Of a stretch of DNA of 64,000 nt, positions 17,808 through 25,559 are shown one piece after another. Source of the DNA: Caballeronia choica. GTDB taxonomy: Bacteria; Pseudomonadota; Gammaproteobacteria; Burkholderiales; Burkholderiaceae. The position numbers were made by a program, and so were the translations under genes. Each line of letters starts with the position of its first letter. Position 1 is the first letter of the stretch. Under the pieces are notes generated by a model. It saw only the letters and a list, made by a program, of their open reading frames with translations, ran no database searches and was not told the DNA's origin. Where the stretch lies: assembly GCF_001544535.1 (NCBI RefSeq), contig NZ_FCON02000020.1:31178-95177 (forward strand), written 5' to 3'.

Positions 17808-18530
17808 TCAGTCTCCAAGTTTCCCGCGGATGAGGTCTGCGAGGGTTGCGTTCATGGGGATGAGAAGGTCCTTCGGAAACTCGCCCGGGTATTCGCCGTC
17901 GAGCATGGCCTTCCAGAAAGCAAATTCACTCTTCGGATGGTTCACACGCTTGCCACCGTGGTTGGGGTGCGTGAATGCCGATTCGAAGAAGCCGCATTCC
18001 CAGCCGGCAATGGATTCGATGTCGATGCGCTTCGGGACGTGAGCTGACCCGATGCAAATCTTTCCGAAATCCCAGGTGTTGAAGTAAGGCGGTTCGTGCA
18101 GCGTCGATTCAGGGGTTGGGCGGCTGTCTTCTTGCAGCGCGAACACGCTAAATCCGCGCGACGCTGCATAGAACACCAATCCAGGGTGCGGCACGATTGC
18201 CGTGCGCTTACCCAACTCTCGACACTCAAAAAACACGCGTCGCAAACCCGGTCTGCACCACCAGATCACCGCGCTCTGGCTCACCGCCAACACGGTCTCA
18301 GGCAGAAACTCCGCCCTCGGTGCCGCGTTCTGCGCAAGCTCATTCAAGCACCCGATCAACGCCGCACGGTCAATCGGTCGCCCCGCGCCGATCGTTGGAC
18401 GGTCATCGTCGTTTGAGATCGGATGAACCGTCCCATACACCGTCTGACCGCCCCGCTGGGCGTATAGCAAAATGGCTAGATTGGCCGCGACTTCCGCGCC
18501 GTGGCCCGGACCCAGGTTCAAGCCGTTCAT
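17808..18530 (-). CDS. PRTRC system protein B (E2-like)
   Basis: 240 aa. Residues about 145-161 read EPPYFNTWDFGKICIG; the placement of Cys159 after a PYFN...G turn resembles the active-site loop of E2 ubiquitin-conjugating enzymes, and PRTRC-B proteins are grouped with prokaryotic E2-like families. The conserved WECGFFESAFTH follows. It is 13 bases after PRTRC-F and 2 bases before PRTRC-A. Enzyme activity is inferred, not shown. Confidence 0.9.
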   Translation of the reverse strand: MNGLNLGPGHGAEVAANLAILLYAQRGGQTVYGTVHPISNDDDRPTIGAGRPIDRAALIGCLNELAQNAAPRAEFLPETVLAVSQSAVIWWCRPGLRRVFFECRELGKRTAIVPHPGLVFYAASRGFSVFALQEDSRPTPESTLHEPPYFNTWDFGKICIGSAHVPKRIDIESIAGWECGFFESAFTHPNHGGKRVNHPKSEFAFWKAMLDGEYPGEFPKDLLIPMNATLADLIRGKLGD

Positions 18531-18543
18531 AGAAGCACCTCAA

Positions 18544-19683
18544 TTAGCGAGTGACCAACGCGATAACGCGGTCCACACAGTTCAGGATGGAAAGACCCAG
18601 TGCCCAGTTCGCGTATTGCTTCCGGATGGCGTCAGGGGTTTGTGCGAGGGGAATAAAGCCGAGGTATGTCGAGCCATCGCCGCTAGAGTTGAAGTACTCG
18701 TAGTGGCTGTCGAGCAGATCTCCGATGTGAGCACCGTTCTCGGAAATCAGGGAACACGCCGGATAGACGCATTCAAGCCGAAATCCATAGTCGAACAGGG
18801 TTCGGTTGCCGGCTCGACGCAGCAACAGTGTGAGCCGTTCCAGTTCGAGACAGAGCCTGCGCACCCAGCCGCTTTGAAAGCGGCGGATACGCCCAAGCGC
18901 GTTGATACCAAGAGCCGAGCGAAGGAAGTACCGCCTTTGCAGAGCCGACCACTCGGCAACATCCATGTCGTCGGGGCAAAGCTCCGGCCGAACGGTCGAA
19001 GGCAAGTAGTGCTCGATCTCGGCGGCGTCGTCACCAAAGCGGTCTCGAAGCATCTCCATCGCGTCTTCGTCGCTCGCGTGCGGGTCACCGTCCCAGTACC
19101 ACTGGGCGAACATCCCGAGGAACTCGTCAGGCGTTCGGATCCACACTGTTCGAGCGGAAGCGCGGTTGATGAGCGTCAACACGGAGCGCAGAAGACGCGG
19201 ATGGGCCTTTCGCAACTCGTGAGCGCGTTCACCGAATTCCCATAGCTGCTCGTCGCCGACCTCAATACCGAGATACAGCGAAGACGCGGGGACGAATTCC
19301 TCCCCATCGTAGTGGTACTGGATCTGCGCCCGGATTGCTTCGACATCACAAAGGATGAAGTCAAAACCCAGACGCGTCCACCTGGCCCGCTCGCGGTTCA
19401 CGAACCCGAAAAAGCCGTGGGCAAGTGCTTCGCCCGCGGACTTAAAGGAGGGCACATCGCGAGAACGAAGCGGCCCCGCCTCGAAGTGGGCTGTCACCAG
19501 CGCGGCCAGATCGGGGCTGGCGCCCCACTGCATCACGCCGTTCACCAGGACGTCGGCATCAAACCCAGGAAGAGTCAGAAAACCATTGGCAGGTCGATGT
19601 CGGGCAGCGGCAATGCGTTGCGGTTGCCAACGCTCTCCTGCGTCAGCGACTTCTGAACCAGGCGGGCGAGGATCGAAGAACAT
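18544..19683 (-). CDS. PRTRC system protein F
   Basis: 379 aa, the usual length. Trp-rich and helical, with YLGIEVGDEQLW near 135 and FAQWYWDGDP near 190. No catalytic motif is visible and the role in the cassette is unknown. The start is fixed by AAGGAG about 8 bases upstream. Directly before that site is a strong terminator (19712-19727), odd for an internal operon gene. Confidence 0.88.
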   Translation of the reverse strand: MFFDPRPPGSEVADAGERWQPQRIAAARHRPANGFLTLPGFDADVLVNGVMQWGASPDLAALVTAHFEAGPLRSRDVPSFKSAGEALAHGFFGFVNRERARWTRLGFDFILCDVEAIRAQIQYHYDGEEFVPASSLYLGIEVGDEQLWEFGERAHELRKAHPRLLRSVLTLINRASARTVWIRTPDEFLGMFAQWYWDGDPHASDEDAMEMLRDRFGDDAAEIEHYLPSTVRPELCPDDMDVAEWSALQRRYFLRSALGINALGRIRRFQSGWVRRLCLELERLTLLLRRAGNRTLFDYGFRLECVYPACSLISENGAHIGDLLDSHYEYFNSSGDGSTYLGFIPLAQTPDAIRKQYANWALGLSILNCVDRVIALVTR

Positions 19684-19702
19684 GCGGCGATCTCCTTGTC
19701 AT

Positions 19703-19727
19703 GAAAAAAAACCGCCCTTTCGGGCGG
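19703..19727 (-). terminator. Intrinsic terminator between PRTRC-C and PRTRC-F
   Basis: CCGCCC-gaaa-GGGCGG followed by eight to nine T on the minus strand, then AAGGAG and the PRTRC-F start within 25 bases. Confidence 0.9.
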
Positions 19728-19782
19728 CTCGCGAGTGGATTGGGCACCGGTCGGATTTGACAGTGCCGTGAGCAGGTCACGC

Positions 19783-20013
19783 TTACGCATGACAGTGAGT
19801 CGAACAACCTTTGGCGCCTGCCGCGCGCACAAAGGTAAAGCTCATAACCTCGCCCGAGTAACCGGGGCCGTCGATGGCAGCGGTGGTTAGCTCCGGGTAT
19901 TGCGCGGAGTAGAGATCGCGGACATCGTCAGGCGTGAAGGTATGGCCCGGATCCGCGAGAGTGACGCCGTTGTAGACAAACTCGCGCGTGAGTGTTGCGA
20001 CGGAAATGGACAT
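19783..20013 (-). CDS. PRTRC system protein C (ubiquitin-like)
   Basis: 76 aa, the small member of the cassette. A beta-rich pattern (REFVYNGVTLADPG, then YPELTTAAI, then VMSFTFVRAAGAKG) matches PRTRC-C, which is classed among prokaryotic ubiquitin-like proteins. It ends with AKG followed by seven extra residues, CSTHCHA; if a protease such as PRTRC-A removed them, a C-terminal glycine would be exposed for the ThiF enzyme. It lies 9 bases after PRTRC-E. Confidence 0.9.
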   Translation of the reverse strand: MSISVATLTREFVYNGVTLADPGHTFTPDDVRDLYSAQYPELTTAAIDGPGYSGEVMSFTFVRAAGAKGCSTHCHA

Positions 20014-20022
20014 GGCAATTCC

Positions 20023-20532
20023 TTAATCGAAAAGCGATGCGAGGTTGGTCCCGGTGCTGGCCGGTTCCGACGATGCCGACGCGGTTTCCAACGAGCCAGC
20101 CAAAGCGGTTTTCTGCTCCTGCGCGTTGACGTTGCTGTCGTTGACGTTGCTGTCCTCGTCGTTGTCGTCGTCATCTCCCGCGCTCTCAGCGCTCGGTCTA
20201 CCCGGCGCCGGCGAGACCGGCTTGCTGCCGCCCTTCGCCAGCGTCTTGGTCGCTTTCGAGACTTGCGTCGTCTTGGCGGCCTCGAGGATGGCAGTCGTGG
20301 CTGCAACCTGCTCCGCGAGCGATGCATGCGCCCCGGTGTAAGCCGCGAGCGCATCAGCGAAGCCCGCGTCGAGTTCGGCCGCCGGGGCGGTGAGAGCGAG
20401 CGGCTGAAGCATGGCAGAGTCTTTCGCCGTGCCTTGCGGCATGACGAAAACCACCATCTCGTCGCCCCTCATCTGCAATGACAGCGTGAGCTTCGTGCAG
20501 GTGCGCAGAAGCGGTTCAATAGCAACAAACAT
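20023..20532 (-). CDS. PRTRC system protein E
   Basis: 169 aa from the ATG at 20532. The N-terminal globular part (LTLSLQMRGDEMVVFVMPQ) is typical of PRTRC-E. The middle is low-complexity and acidic, with a DDDDNDED run and a duplicated DSNVN encoded by a 15-bp tandem repeat around 20126-20158. Role unknown. A terminator hairpin (20556-20569) precedes its ribosome binding site. Confidence 0.85.
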   Translation of the reverse strand: MFVAIEPLLRTCTKLTLSLQMRGDEMVVFVMPQGTAKDSAMLQPLALTAPAAELDAGFADALAAYTGAHASLAEQVAATTAILEAAKTTQVSKATKTLAKGGSKPVSPAPGRPSAESAGDDDDNDEDSNVNDSNVNAQEQKTALAGSLETASASSEPASTGTNLASLFD

Positions 20533-20550
20533 AAGAACTCCGAGAAATGA

Positions 20551-20569
20551 AAAGACCGCCCTATGGCGG
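20551..20569 (-). terminator. Intrinsic terminator before PRTRC-E
   Basis: CCGCC-atag-GGCGG followed by TCTTTTC on the minus strand, 25 bases ahead of the PRTRC-E start codon. Confidence 0.8.
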
Positions 20570-20599
20570 CCTGAAGGTGAGATGTTTTGGGCACGACGG

Positions 20600-20827
20600 T
20601 TAATCGAAACACCCGTCCTGCTCAATCGCGTCCGGCATCGCGAAGCCTTCGTCGTATGCAAGAGTGAGAGTCGGTTCGTCCGCGAGGAACGCCGTCACCC
20701 TGTCTGCACGCAAGCCGCTGTCGGTCGAGAGCGCAATCGCCTCATAGAAGTAATCGTCACCCAACCCACAGCGATACAACGCCAGATTCACACGAGCGCG
20801 AAGTTGGAGGTCAAACGCAGAGGTCAT
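20600..20827 (-). CDS. Small protein between PRTRC ParB and E
   Basis: 75 aa, acidic and helical, with a DDYFYEAIAL segment and a C-terminal Cys. It sits 15 bases after PRTRC parB in the same direction, so it belongs to the transcript. I do not recognise it as one of the named PRTRC proteins. Confidence 0.65.
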   Translation of the reverse strand: MTSAFDLQLRARVNLALYRCGLGDDYFYEAIALSTDSGLRADRVTAFLADEPTLTLAYDEGFAMPDAIEQDGCFD

Positions 20828-20842
20828 CGTTCCGTTTGACCG

Positions 20843-22513
20843 TTACTTGAAATTGAGGACCTTCGGAATCTTGCCCGTGTAATCGAAGCCTTCGACCGCC
20901 AAAAGCGCGTCGATGGCCTCGGGTTTGGACTTGCCGAAGACTTTTTTGAAGTTCTCGCCGAGCGCGACACGGATGCCTAGCTCGTCGGCTACCACCATCA
21001 TTTCCGACTTCGTGATCAACTCCAGAAACTCCTTGCAGAGCCTCCAGTGCTTCGCGAGATCGAGCTTGTGGTGCTTGCACAGGCGGGTCAGGTACTGAAC
21101 GTCCAGCCCCTGGATCGCAGCGATGGTCACGCCTGTGACGGCATGAGCAAGCTGCGCGTCTTCAGCGGTCGCCGTAGCAGCCGCGGCCTTCGTGACGTCG
21201 GCCGCCGGAATCTGCTCCTGAGTGAGCCTCTCCCAGATGCCGGATAGGGTCTTTTGATCGACGCATCGCATCTGATCGGACAGCGCGATCGCAACGAGGT
21301 ATCGTTGGGCAAGTACAGGGTCTGCGCCAACCTCACGCCGCAAGGCTTTTCGCCACAACGCCACACGATACTGTTTGATCTTGTCCGATTCGGCCACGAC
21401 CGTCGCCGTAGGGTTGCTCGTCGTCGGCGGCTCGCCCGCGCCCTTTCCTAATGCAAACTTGGCTTTCGCCGCGTCCGCTATCTGGTCAGGCTTCGGCTGC
21501 ATCGCAGCTTTGACCGCTTGCAGATGCGCCGCGACCTTCTTCATATTGCACACCATGTCGAAGCACTGGCCCCGATAGACCTTGCCAATCGAGTCAGGCA
21601 GACCGCTCACCGCCGCGCCGTAGTTCTGGCACGCGTGACATGCCTTGGCCTGTTCCTCGCCAACGCCCTTCGGACCGTCGACGGCGAGTTGCACGCGCGT
21701 GTGGTTGTCGCCGGCACGCACGATTCGCACGACCGGATACTCGTCACGCAGGCCAGTGGCCGTCGCGTCGAGAATTTTTTCGGTCTTCTCGTTGTAGCAC
21801 GTGCGGTTCGTACAGTTTCCCGTACCGATGGACTCCCCGAACATCTCGCCCTGGGTGGACGAGTTGTGCGGGCATCCGGCGCAGTCGGCCTTGTCGAAGA
21901 TCGCAGCAGCCAACGCACAGGCAACCTGTTCGATGGTTTTCTTGACCTCCGCAACCGACTTGGCTTCCTTGATGATCACCGGCAACAGCTTGTCTTGCGT
22001 CTCTTTGGGAAGAGCCGCGAGCAACTCGGCGTGACCGAGCAGAAGCTGCCGCGTGCTGAGGGCATCGAGCACCGGTGTGCTGCAGTTCATGAGCGCCAAG
22101 CGCTTGTCCAGCGTCGCGCGTGACCATCCGAAGATTCGCGCCACCTCGTCACGATCGCCCTTGCACAGCCCGACCTGTTCGGCGGCGGCGATCGCTTCTT
22201 CCGCCGGCGACATGTCCGCGCGTTGGATGTTTTCGATGATGGCGAGTTGCTTCGCTTCGACTTCATCGATCTCCTTTACGACGACGGGGATCTCGTAATC
22301 CTCGCCGTGTGCGGTCATGGCGGCTTTGTAGCGGCGACCACCTGCGACGAGGCCGTAACCACCTTCGGCCAGCGTGCGCACGATGACAGGTTGAATGACA
22401 CCCTTTTCACGCACGGACGCTGTCAGCTCTTCCATCTCCGCTGGATCGAAATACTTGCGGGGATTGACGCTCGCCTGGATGTGCTTGAGGGCAAGAGTAG
22501 GTTGTTGTTTCAT
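20843..22513 (-). CDS. PRTRC system ParB-family protein
   Basis: 556 aa from the ATG at 22513 (GGAG upstream). ParB/Srx nuclease-like N-terminus with NPRKYFD, GLVAGGRRYKAA and AIIENIQRADMSP, then a helix-turn-helix (DEVARIFGWSRATLDKRL). A cysteine-rich middle (CAGCPHN, CTNRTCYN, CHACQN, CFDMVCN) suggests a metal-binding insert not found in plain ParB. It begins the PRTRC run. It is the obvious candidate to bind the plasmid's repeated palindromes, though that is inference. Confidence 0.93.
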   Translation of the reverse strand: MKQQPTLALKHIQASVNPRKYFDPAEMEELTASVREKGVIQPVIVRTLAEGGYGLVAGGRRYKAAMTAHGEDYEIPVVVKEIDEVEAKQLAIIENIQRADMSPAEEAIAAAEQVGLCKGDRDEVARIFGWSRATLDKRLALMNCSTPVLDALSTRQLLLGHAELLAALPKETQDKLLPVIIKEAKSVAEVKKTIEQVACALAAAIFDKADCAGCPHNSSTQGEMFGESIGTGNCTNRTCYNEKTEKILDATATGLRDEYPVVRIVRAGDNHTRVQLAVDGPKGVGEEQAKACHACQNYGAAVSGLPDSIGKVYRGQCFDMVCNMKKVAAHLQAVKAAMQPKPDQIADAAKAKFALGKGAGEPPTTSNPTATVVAESDKIKQYRVALWRKALRREVGADPVLAQRYLVAIALSDQMRCVDQKTLSGIWERLTQEQIPAADVTKAAAATATAEDAQLAHAVTGVTIAAIQGLDVQYLTRLCKHHKLDLAKHWRLCKEFLELITKSEMMVVADELGIRVALGENFKKVFGKSKPEAIDALLAVEGFDYTGKIPKVLNFK

Positions 22514-22521
22514 TTGCAGGG

Positions 22522-22565
22522 TCTCCAAAAGGGGAACCCGCCCCTTCGGGAGTGGTTCCCGAAGG
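22522..22565 (-). promoter_or_regulatory. Mutually exclusive hairpins before PRTRC parB
   Basis: On the minus strand CCTTCGGGA (22557-22565) pairs with TCCCGAAGG (22543-22551), or GGGAACC (22554-22560) pairs with GGTTCCC (22532-22538) and is followed by CTTTT. Bases 22557-22560 are needed by both. The second form looks like a terminator, the first like its antiterminator. Confidence 0.6.
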
Positions 22566-22603
22566 TTTGAACAACGTGAGATTGGCCGGAGTTCGGCGCT
22601 TGA

Positions 22604-22630
22604 GTCGATGCGTCGGAGACGCGGGTGATA
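22604..22630 (-). promoter_or_regulatory. Hairpin-ATCGAC leader motif, copy b
   Basis: TATCACCC, stem GCGTC-tcc-GACGC, then ATCGACTC on the minus strand, 91 bases upstream of PRTRC parB. A possible promoter just upstream reads TTGGAT - 16 - TATCTT. Confidence 0.65.
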
Positions 22631-23241
22631 AAGTAAAGATAGAGATTTACTCACCCGATCCAAGTTAGAAAGCTCGTTAAATGATGGTACCTTTCCGCCT
22701 CTCGACCATCGGCGGTGACCTGCTGACCGTCTTGCCTCTACATCTGCTCGTCGGATACCCGGTCGAGCGAGTCGATCAGGTTGTTCGGCACGCCGCGTTC
22801 TCGCATGAACGTCCGTTCCGAGTGGTGCCAGATACCGTTTAGGTCATGCAACTTCCCTTCGCGCAAGATTCGAATCGATCCAACTCTCGACCGTGATCGA
22901 TTTCGGTTCTGCCGCCCGTCGGAGGGAACTGACTGCTCGCCTCCATAGCAAGGTGCGTGAAAGCAACCGACGACAAAAGCCCGAGAGTTCGCGCTCCACC
23001 TTGTATTCGCTGCGAATTTCCATTCGCAGCGTACTCGGTCCGGCCGTTCGCAAAGACATCTTGCTCGGCATGCGCGACCGCGTCATAGGCCGATGCCTTG
23101 TCACTCGATGCGGGGGGCCGTCGCAGGTTTTATCCACAATTTCTGTGAACAACCCTGTGCACAACCATCGCCGGCGCCTTGCTGGCGAGCCCTTTAAGCC
23201 CTTTACGTTACGACTCACGCTTTGAGATTCGGCGCAGTAGA
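22631..23241. other. Gene-free region with a DnaA-box cluster
   Basis: No frame here looks like a protein. It separates the PRTRC run (minus) from the 23453 gene (plus) and includes the DnaA-box cluster at 23130-23164, so it may be an origin or a large divergent control region. Confidence 0.5.
23130..23164. other. Cluster of three DnaA boxes (possible origin)
   Basis: TTATCCACA at 23130-23138 on the plus strand, TGTGAACAA at 23144-23152 and TGTGCACAA at 23156-23164 (minus-strand boxes TTGTTCACA and TTGTGCACA). The first matches the DnaA consensus exactly. No rep gene is adjacent; the likely initiator gene is at 61.3 kb. Confidence 0.5.
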
Positions 23242-23291
23242 TGTAACGCGTTACAGCGACTTTTGAAGAAAGATCGCGATTTCGATATAGC
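23242..23291 (+). promoter_or_regulatory. Palindromic operator plus promoter (copy P2)
   Basis: Core TGTAACGCGTTACA at 23242-23255 with shorter matching flanks than P1. TTGAAG at 23263-23268, 17-base spacer, TATAGC at 23286-23291. Same geometry and nearly the same promoter as P1. It drives the 23453-24198 genes. Confidence 0.75.
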
Positions 23292-23452
23292 TTTCTGGGC
23301 GGACATGACACCGTGCTCTCGTCCGTGCCGGATTAAAGGCGCACATTTGCCACCCCCTTTCGACCGCTCGGCGTCGCCGGTTGTCGCGAAAATACGAACG
23401 ATCGCTCGCGCGCGCGTGAGCACCGGATCTCATCACTAATTCCGAGCCTTCA

Positions 23453-23908
23453 ATGAAGCTCAGTCATCGGGCCGCTGTGTCCATCCTCACCTTGGCCGCT
23501 GTCACGTCTGTCGGGTCGATCGGACTCGCGACTGCTCAATTTAGCGCACCGAGCAACGCCGCACAGGTCGTAATTAACGCCGTGACGAGCAAGCTCAACG
23601 GCGTCGTCGATGCCGTCAGTGACTTGCCCGACGACAGGCGGCTAGGCGTCCTCACGCGCCGCGGCGCCCAGTCGATGGACGCTCTGAAGAAAAGCCTCAA
23701 CGAACAAGGGGTCCAATTGAGCATTGCGGAGCTAGAACGTTCGGCATTCCTCGCACGCAACGAGAAGAGGCTCAGCGTATTGCTCGTGCTGACTCTGTTC
23801 AATGCCTTCGCGCTGGCTACGGGCGCGATCTCACTTTTTGACGCGTACTGCGGCAAGGCTCGGCACCGCGCCAACGCGCTGAACTCGCCCGGAGCCTTGA
23901 AAACATGA
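23453..23908 (+). CDS. Hypothetical membrane-anchored protein
   Basis: 151 aa. A signal or membrane helix at residues 8-28, a helical middle, and a second hydrophobic helix at about 109-130, with a short basic tail. No family recognised. First gene after operator P2, so probably in that regulon. Overlaps the next gene by 4 bases (ATGA). Confidence 0.6.
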   Translation: MKLSHRAAVSILTLAAVTSVGSIGLATAQFSAPSNAAQVVINAVTSKLNGVVDAVSDLPDDRRLGVLTRRGAQSMDALKKSLNEQGVQLSIAELERSAFLARNEKRLSVLLVLTLFNAFALATGAISLFDAYCGKARHRANALNSPGALKT

Positions 23909-24198
23909 GCACGATCTTGGTTGAATTTGCCGATATCACCCAAGACCCTGCGAGCGCGCGATGCGGGGCAACGCCTGCAAAGGGCATGCCGGACAGTCTC
24001 CTTGATGCCCTTATCGGCGCGGGTTGGGTTGAATATCGCGACTATGCCGCTCCCGGCGTGCTGAAACGAGTCACGGCGCGCTTTCCGACGGACGCGCACC
24101 GCGAACAGTTTGCTTTGTCGGTACGTCAGATCAGCAATCTTATGGGCACACGCGCGACCGTCTTTCGCGACGGCCTCTGCACGTTCTCAGCGGTATAG
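23905..24198 (+). CDS. Hypothetical protein
   Basis: 97 aa, soluble and mixed alpha/beta, no recognised motif. Translationally coupled to the membrane protein before it (ATGA overlap). Confidence 0.55.
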   Translation: MSTILVEFADITQDPASARCGATPAKGMPDSLLDALIGAGWVEYRDYAAPGVLKRVTARFPTDAHREQFALSVRQISNLMGTRATVFRDGLCTFSAV

Positions 24199-24462
24199 AA
24201 ATGGGCACTCATCTCGTTCGACGAAATCAGTGTGCCTCTCGAAGAGGTGCAGGACAACCCGGTCCGATTCACGACTCGACTTGACCGCGCGAAAAAACCT
24301 CGGGGTATGCGGTCTGTTGCTACCGCCCAGCCGACGGTCCCAGCCCTTGCGGCTCGTGGTCCGCCGTTATGGTGCGTTCTTTCATCTCGCGCGCTGGCCA
24401 GGCGCGCGATACCGGCACGAGCGCGACACCCGTCCGTTCTTCGCAGACCGGGGTCATCCGAA

Positions 24463-25161
24463 ATGTCTCCCGGGACGACGCACGGGGCAATCCGCAACAC
24501 GCCCAACGGAATCAACGCGAAGCTGGACATCTCGTTGTCCGTGCGAACCGTGGGCGCAGTCACCCAATCCAAAGAGTCAACGGCATCGCACGGCAGTCGA
24601 CGTCGCTCGGCGCCCCTGCTTGGCTTCCTGCAACGCATCTCGCTCGACGCTGGCCTGAATCAGTGGGCGGGCGTCGCATCGCGCAACCGGGCCACATGCA
24701 ATGCCCGGATCCTCGCACTGCTCGGCGACGGCAAGATGAATGGCAGACCCGTTCAGGATGTCGTAGACATCATGCGCAGATACGAGGAAACTGCGCAGGC
24801 AACGCTCAAGGCTGAATTCGAGGGGTTCCTGACCCGGATCAAAACGACCCCGGAGGCCACGGAACGCGGCGTTGCTATCGCCGGGTTCAAATCACTCGAG
24901 CCATCCAAGTACGGTTTCGTCATCAAGATTCGGCAGACCTTCGAGACGTTCTTCGCCTCGAAGCAGGAGATCGAGGCGGCATCGAAGTCTTTCCGCTACG
25001 CGTGGTCAGTGATTGGGAGCACCTACGCACGACATCATGAAACGCACCTTCAACTGCGGTCACACCGGAAAGGGGAAGTACTGCCACGCCTGCGCGGCCG
25101 TGGAAAAAGAAAAGCAGAAGAAGCGTGTCGCGCGCGAAGCAAAGCGCGCCGCGAGACGTGA
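24463..25161 (+). CDS. Hypothetical protein, possibly DUF1845-like, with uncertain 3' end
   Basis: Starting at the ATG at 24463 gives 232 aa; the open frame goes back to 24232 but that part is Arg/Ala/Pro-rich and not protein-like. The middle (KNMNGRPVQD-like helices, YGFVIKIRQTFETFF) is protein-like. The last 40 residues overlap the next gene and look like its shadow. In another frame a stop at 25038-25040 would overlap that gene's ATG in the usual ATGA way, so a frameshift near 24975 is possible. The DUF1845 suggestion is weak. Confidence 0.4.
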   Translation: MSPGTTHGAIRNTPNGINAKLDISLSVRTVGAVTQSKESTASHGSRRRSAPLLGFLQRISLDAGLNQWAGVASRNRATCNARILALLGDGKMNGRPVQDVVDIMRRYEETAQATLKAEFEGFLTRIKTTPEATERGVAIAGFKSLEPSKYGFVIKIRQTFETFFASKQEIEAASKSFRYAWSVIGSTYARHHETHLQLRSHRKGEVLPRLRGRGKRKAEEACRARSKARRET

Positions 25162-25432
25162 ATCGTCCGCCCAGGACCCGGTGGATCTGAGCGTTGTGAG
25201 CCACCTGACGGCCGTGCAGCGCGAAGCGCGCAAGCTACTTGCAAGAGTGAGTTCCGGCGTTCACCCTTTTGCGCTCGACGGCAAACCATTGAAATCCTCC
25301 GCTGGCAAGTTGCTCTCGGTCCCCGTTGGACGCTCGTATCGCCTCCTTTTCGATGCGCCGACGCTCAAGCCGTTGCGTATCGTCAGCCACGAGCACTACA
25401 ACGCAATCGCATCAAGTCGGGTGATGGCGTAA
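25037..25432 (+). CDS. Small zinc-binding-like protein
   Basis: 131 aa from the ATG at 25037. It begins CGHTGKGKYCHAC, a Cys/His cluster likely to bind zinc, then a Lys/Arg-rich helix of about 30 residues and a C-terminal domain with VGRSYRLLFD and SHEHYN. This resembles a toxin-like (RelE/HigB-type) beta core but I cannot confirm it. The phasing is clear from the codon pattern. Confidence 0.55.
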   Translation: MKRTFNCGHTGKGKYCHACAAVEKEKQKKRVAREAKRAARRESSAQDPVDLSVVSHLTAVQREARKLLARVSSGVHPFALDGKPLKSSAGKLLSVPVGRSYRLLFDAPTLKPLRIVSHEHYNAIASSRVMA

Positions 25433-25559
25433 TCGCTTTCTTAATGGAGACGGCGTGCTGCAAATGACATCCTTCTTCGGTTCGCAGAATCTCGCCTACG
25501 ACCAGCAGCACGACTCTCTTCTGTTGACGGACGACGCGTTTTCCCGCATGAAATTAGGG

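Noticed and set aside
22844-23311. Minus-strand 155-aa frame over the DnaA-box region
   Set aside because: Crosses palindrome P2 and has shadow-like composition; no ribosome binding site.
24369-24815. Plus-strand 148-aa frame overlapping the 24463 gene
   Set aside because: Arg/Gln/His-rich composition typical of a shadow frame, ends without relation to neighbours.
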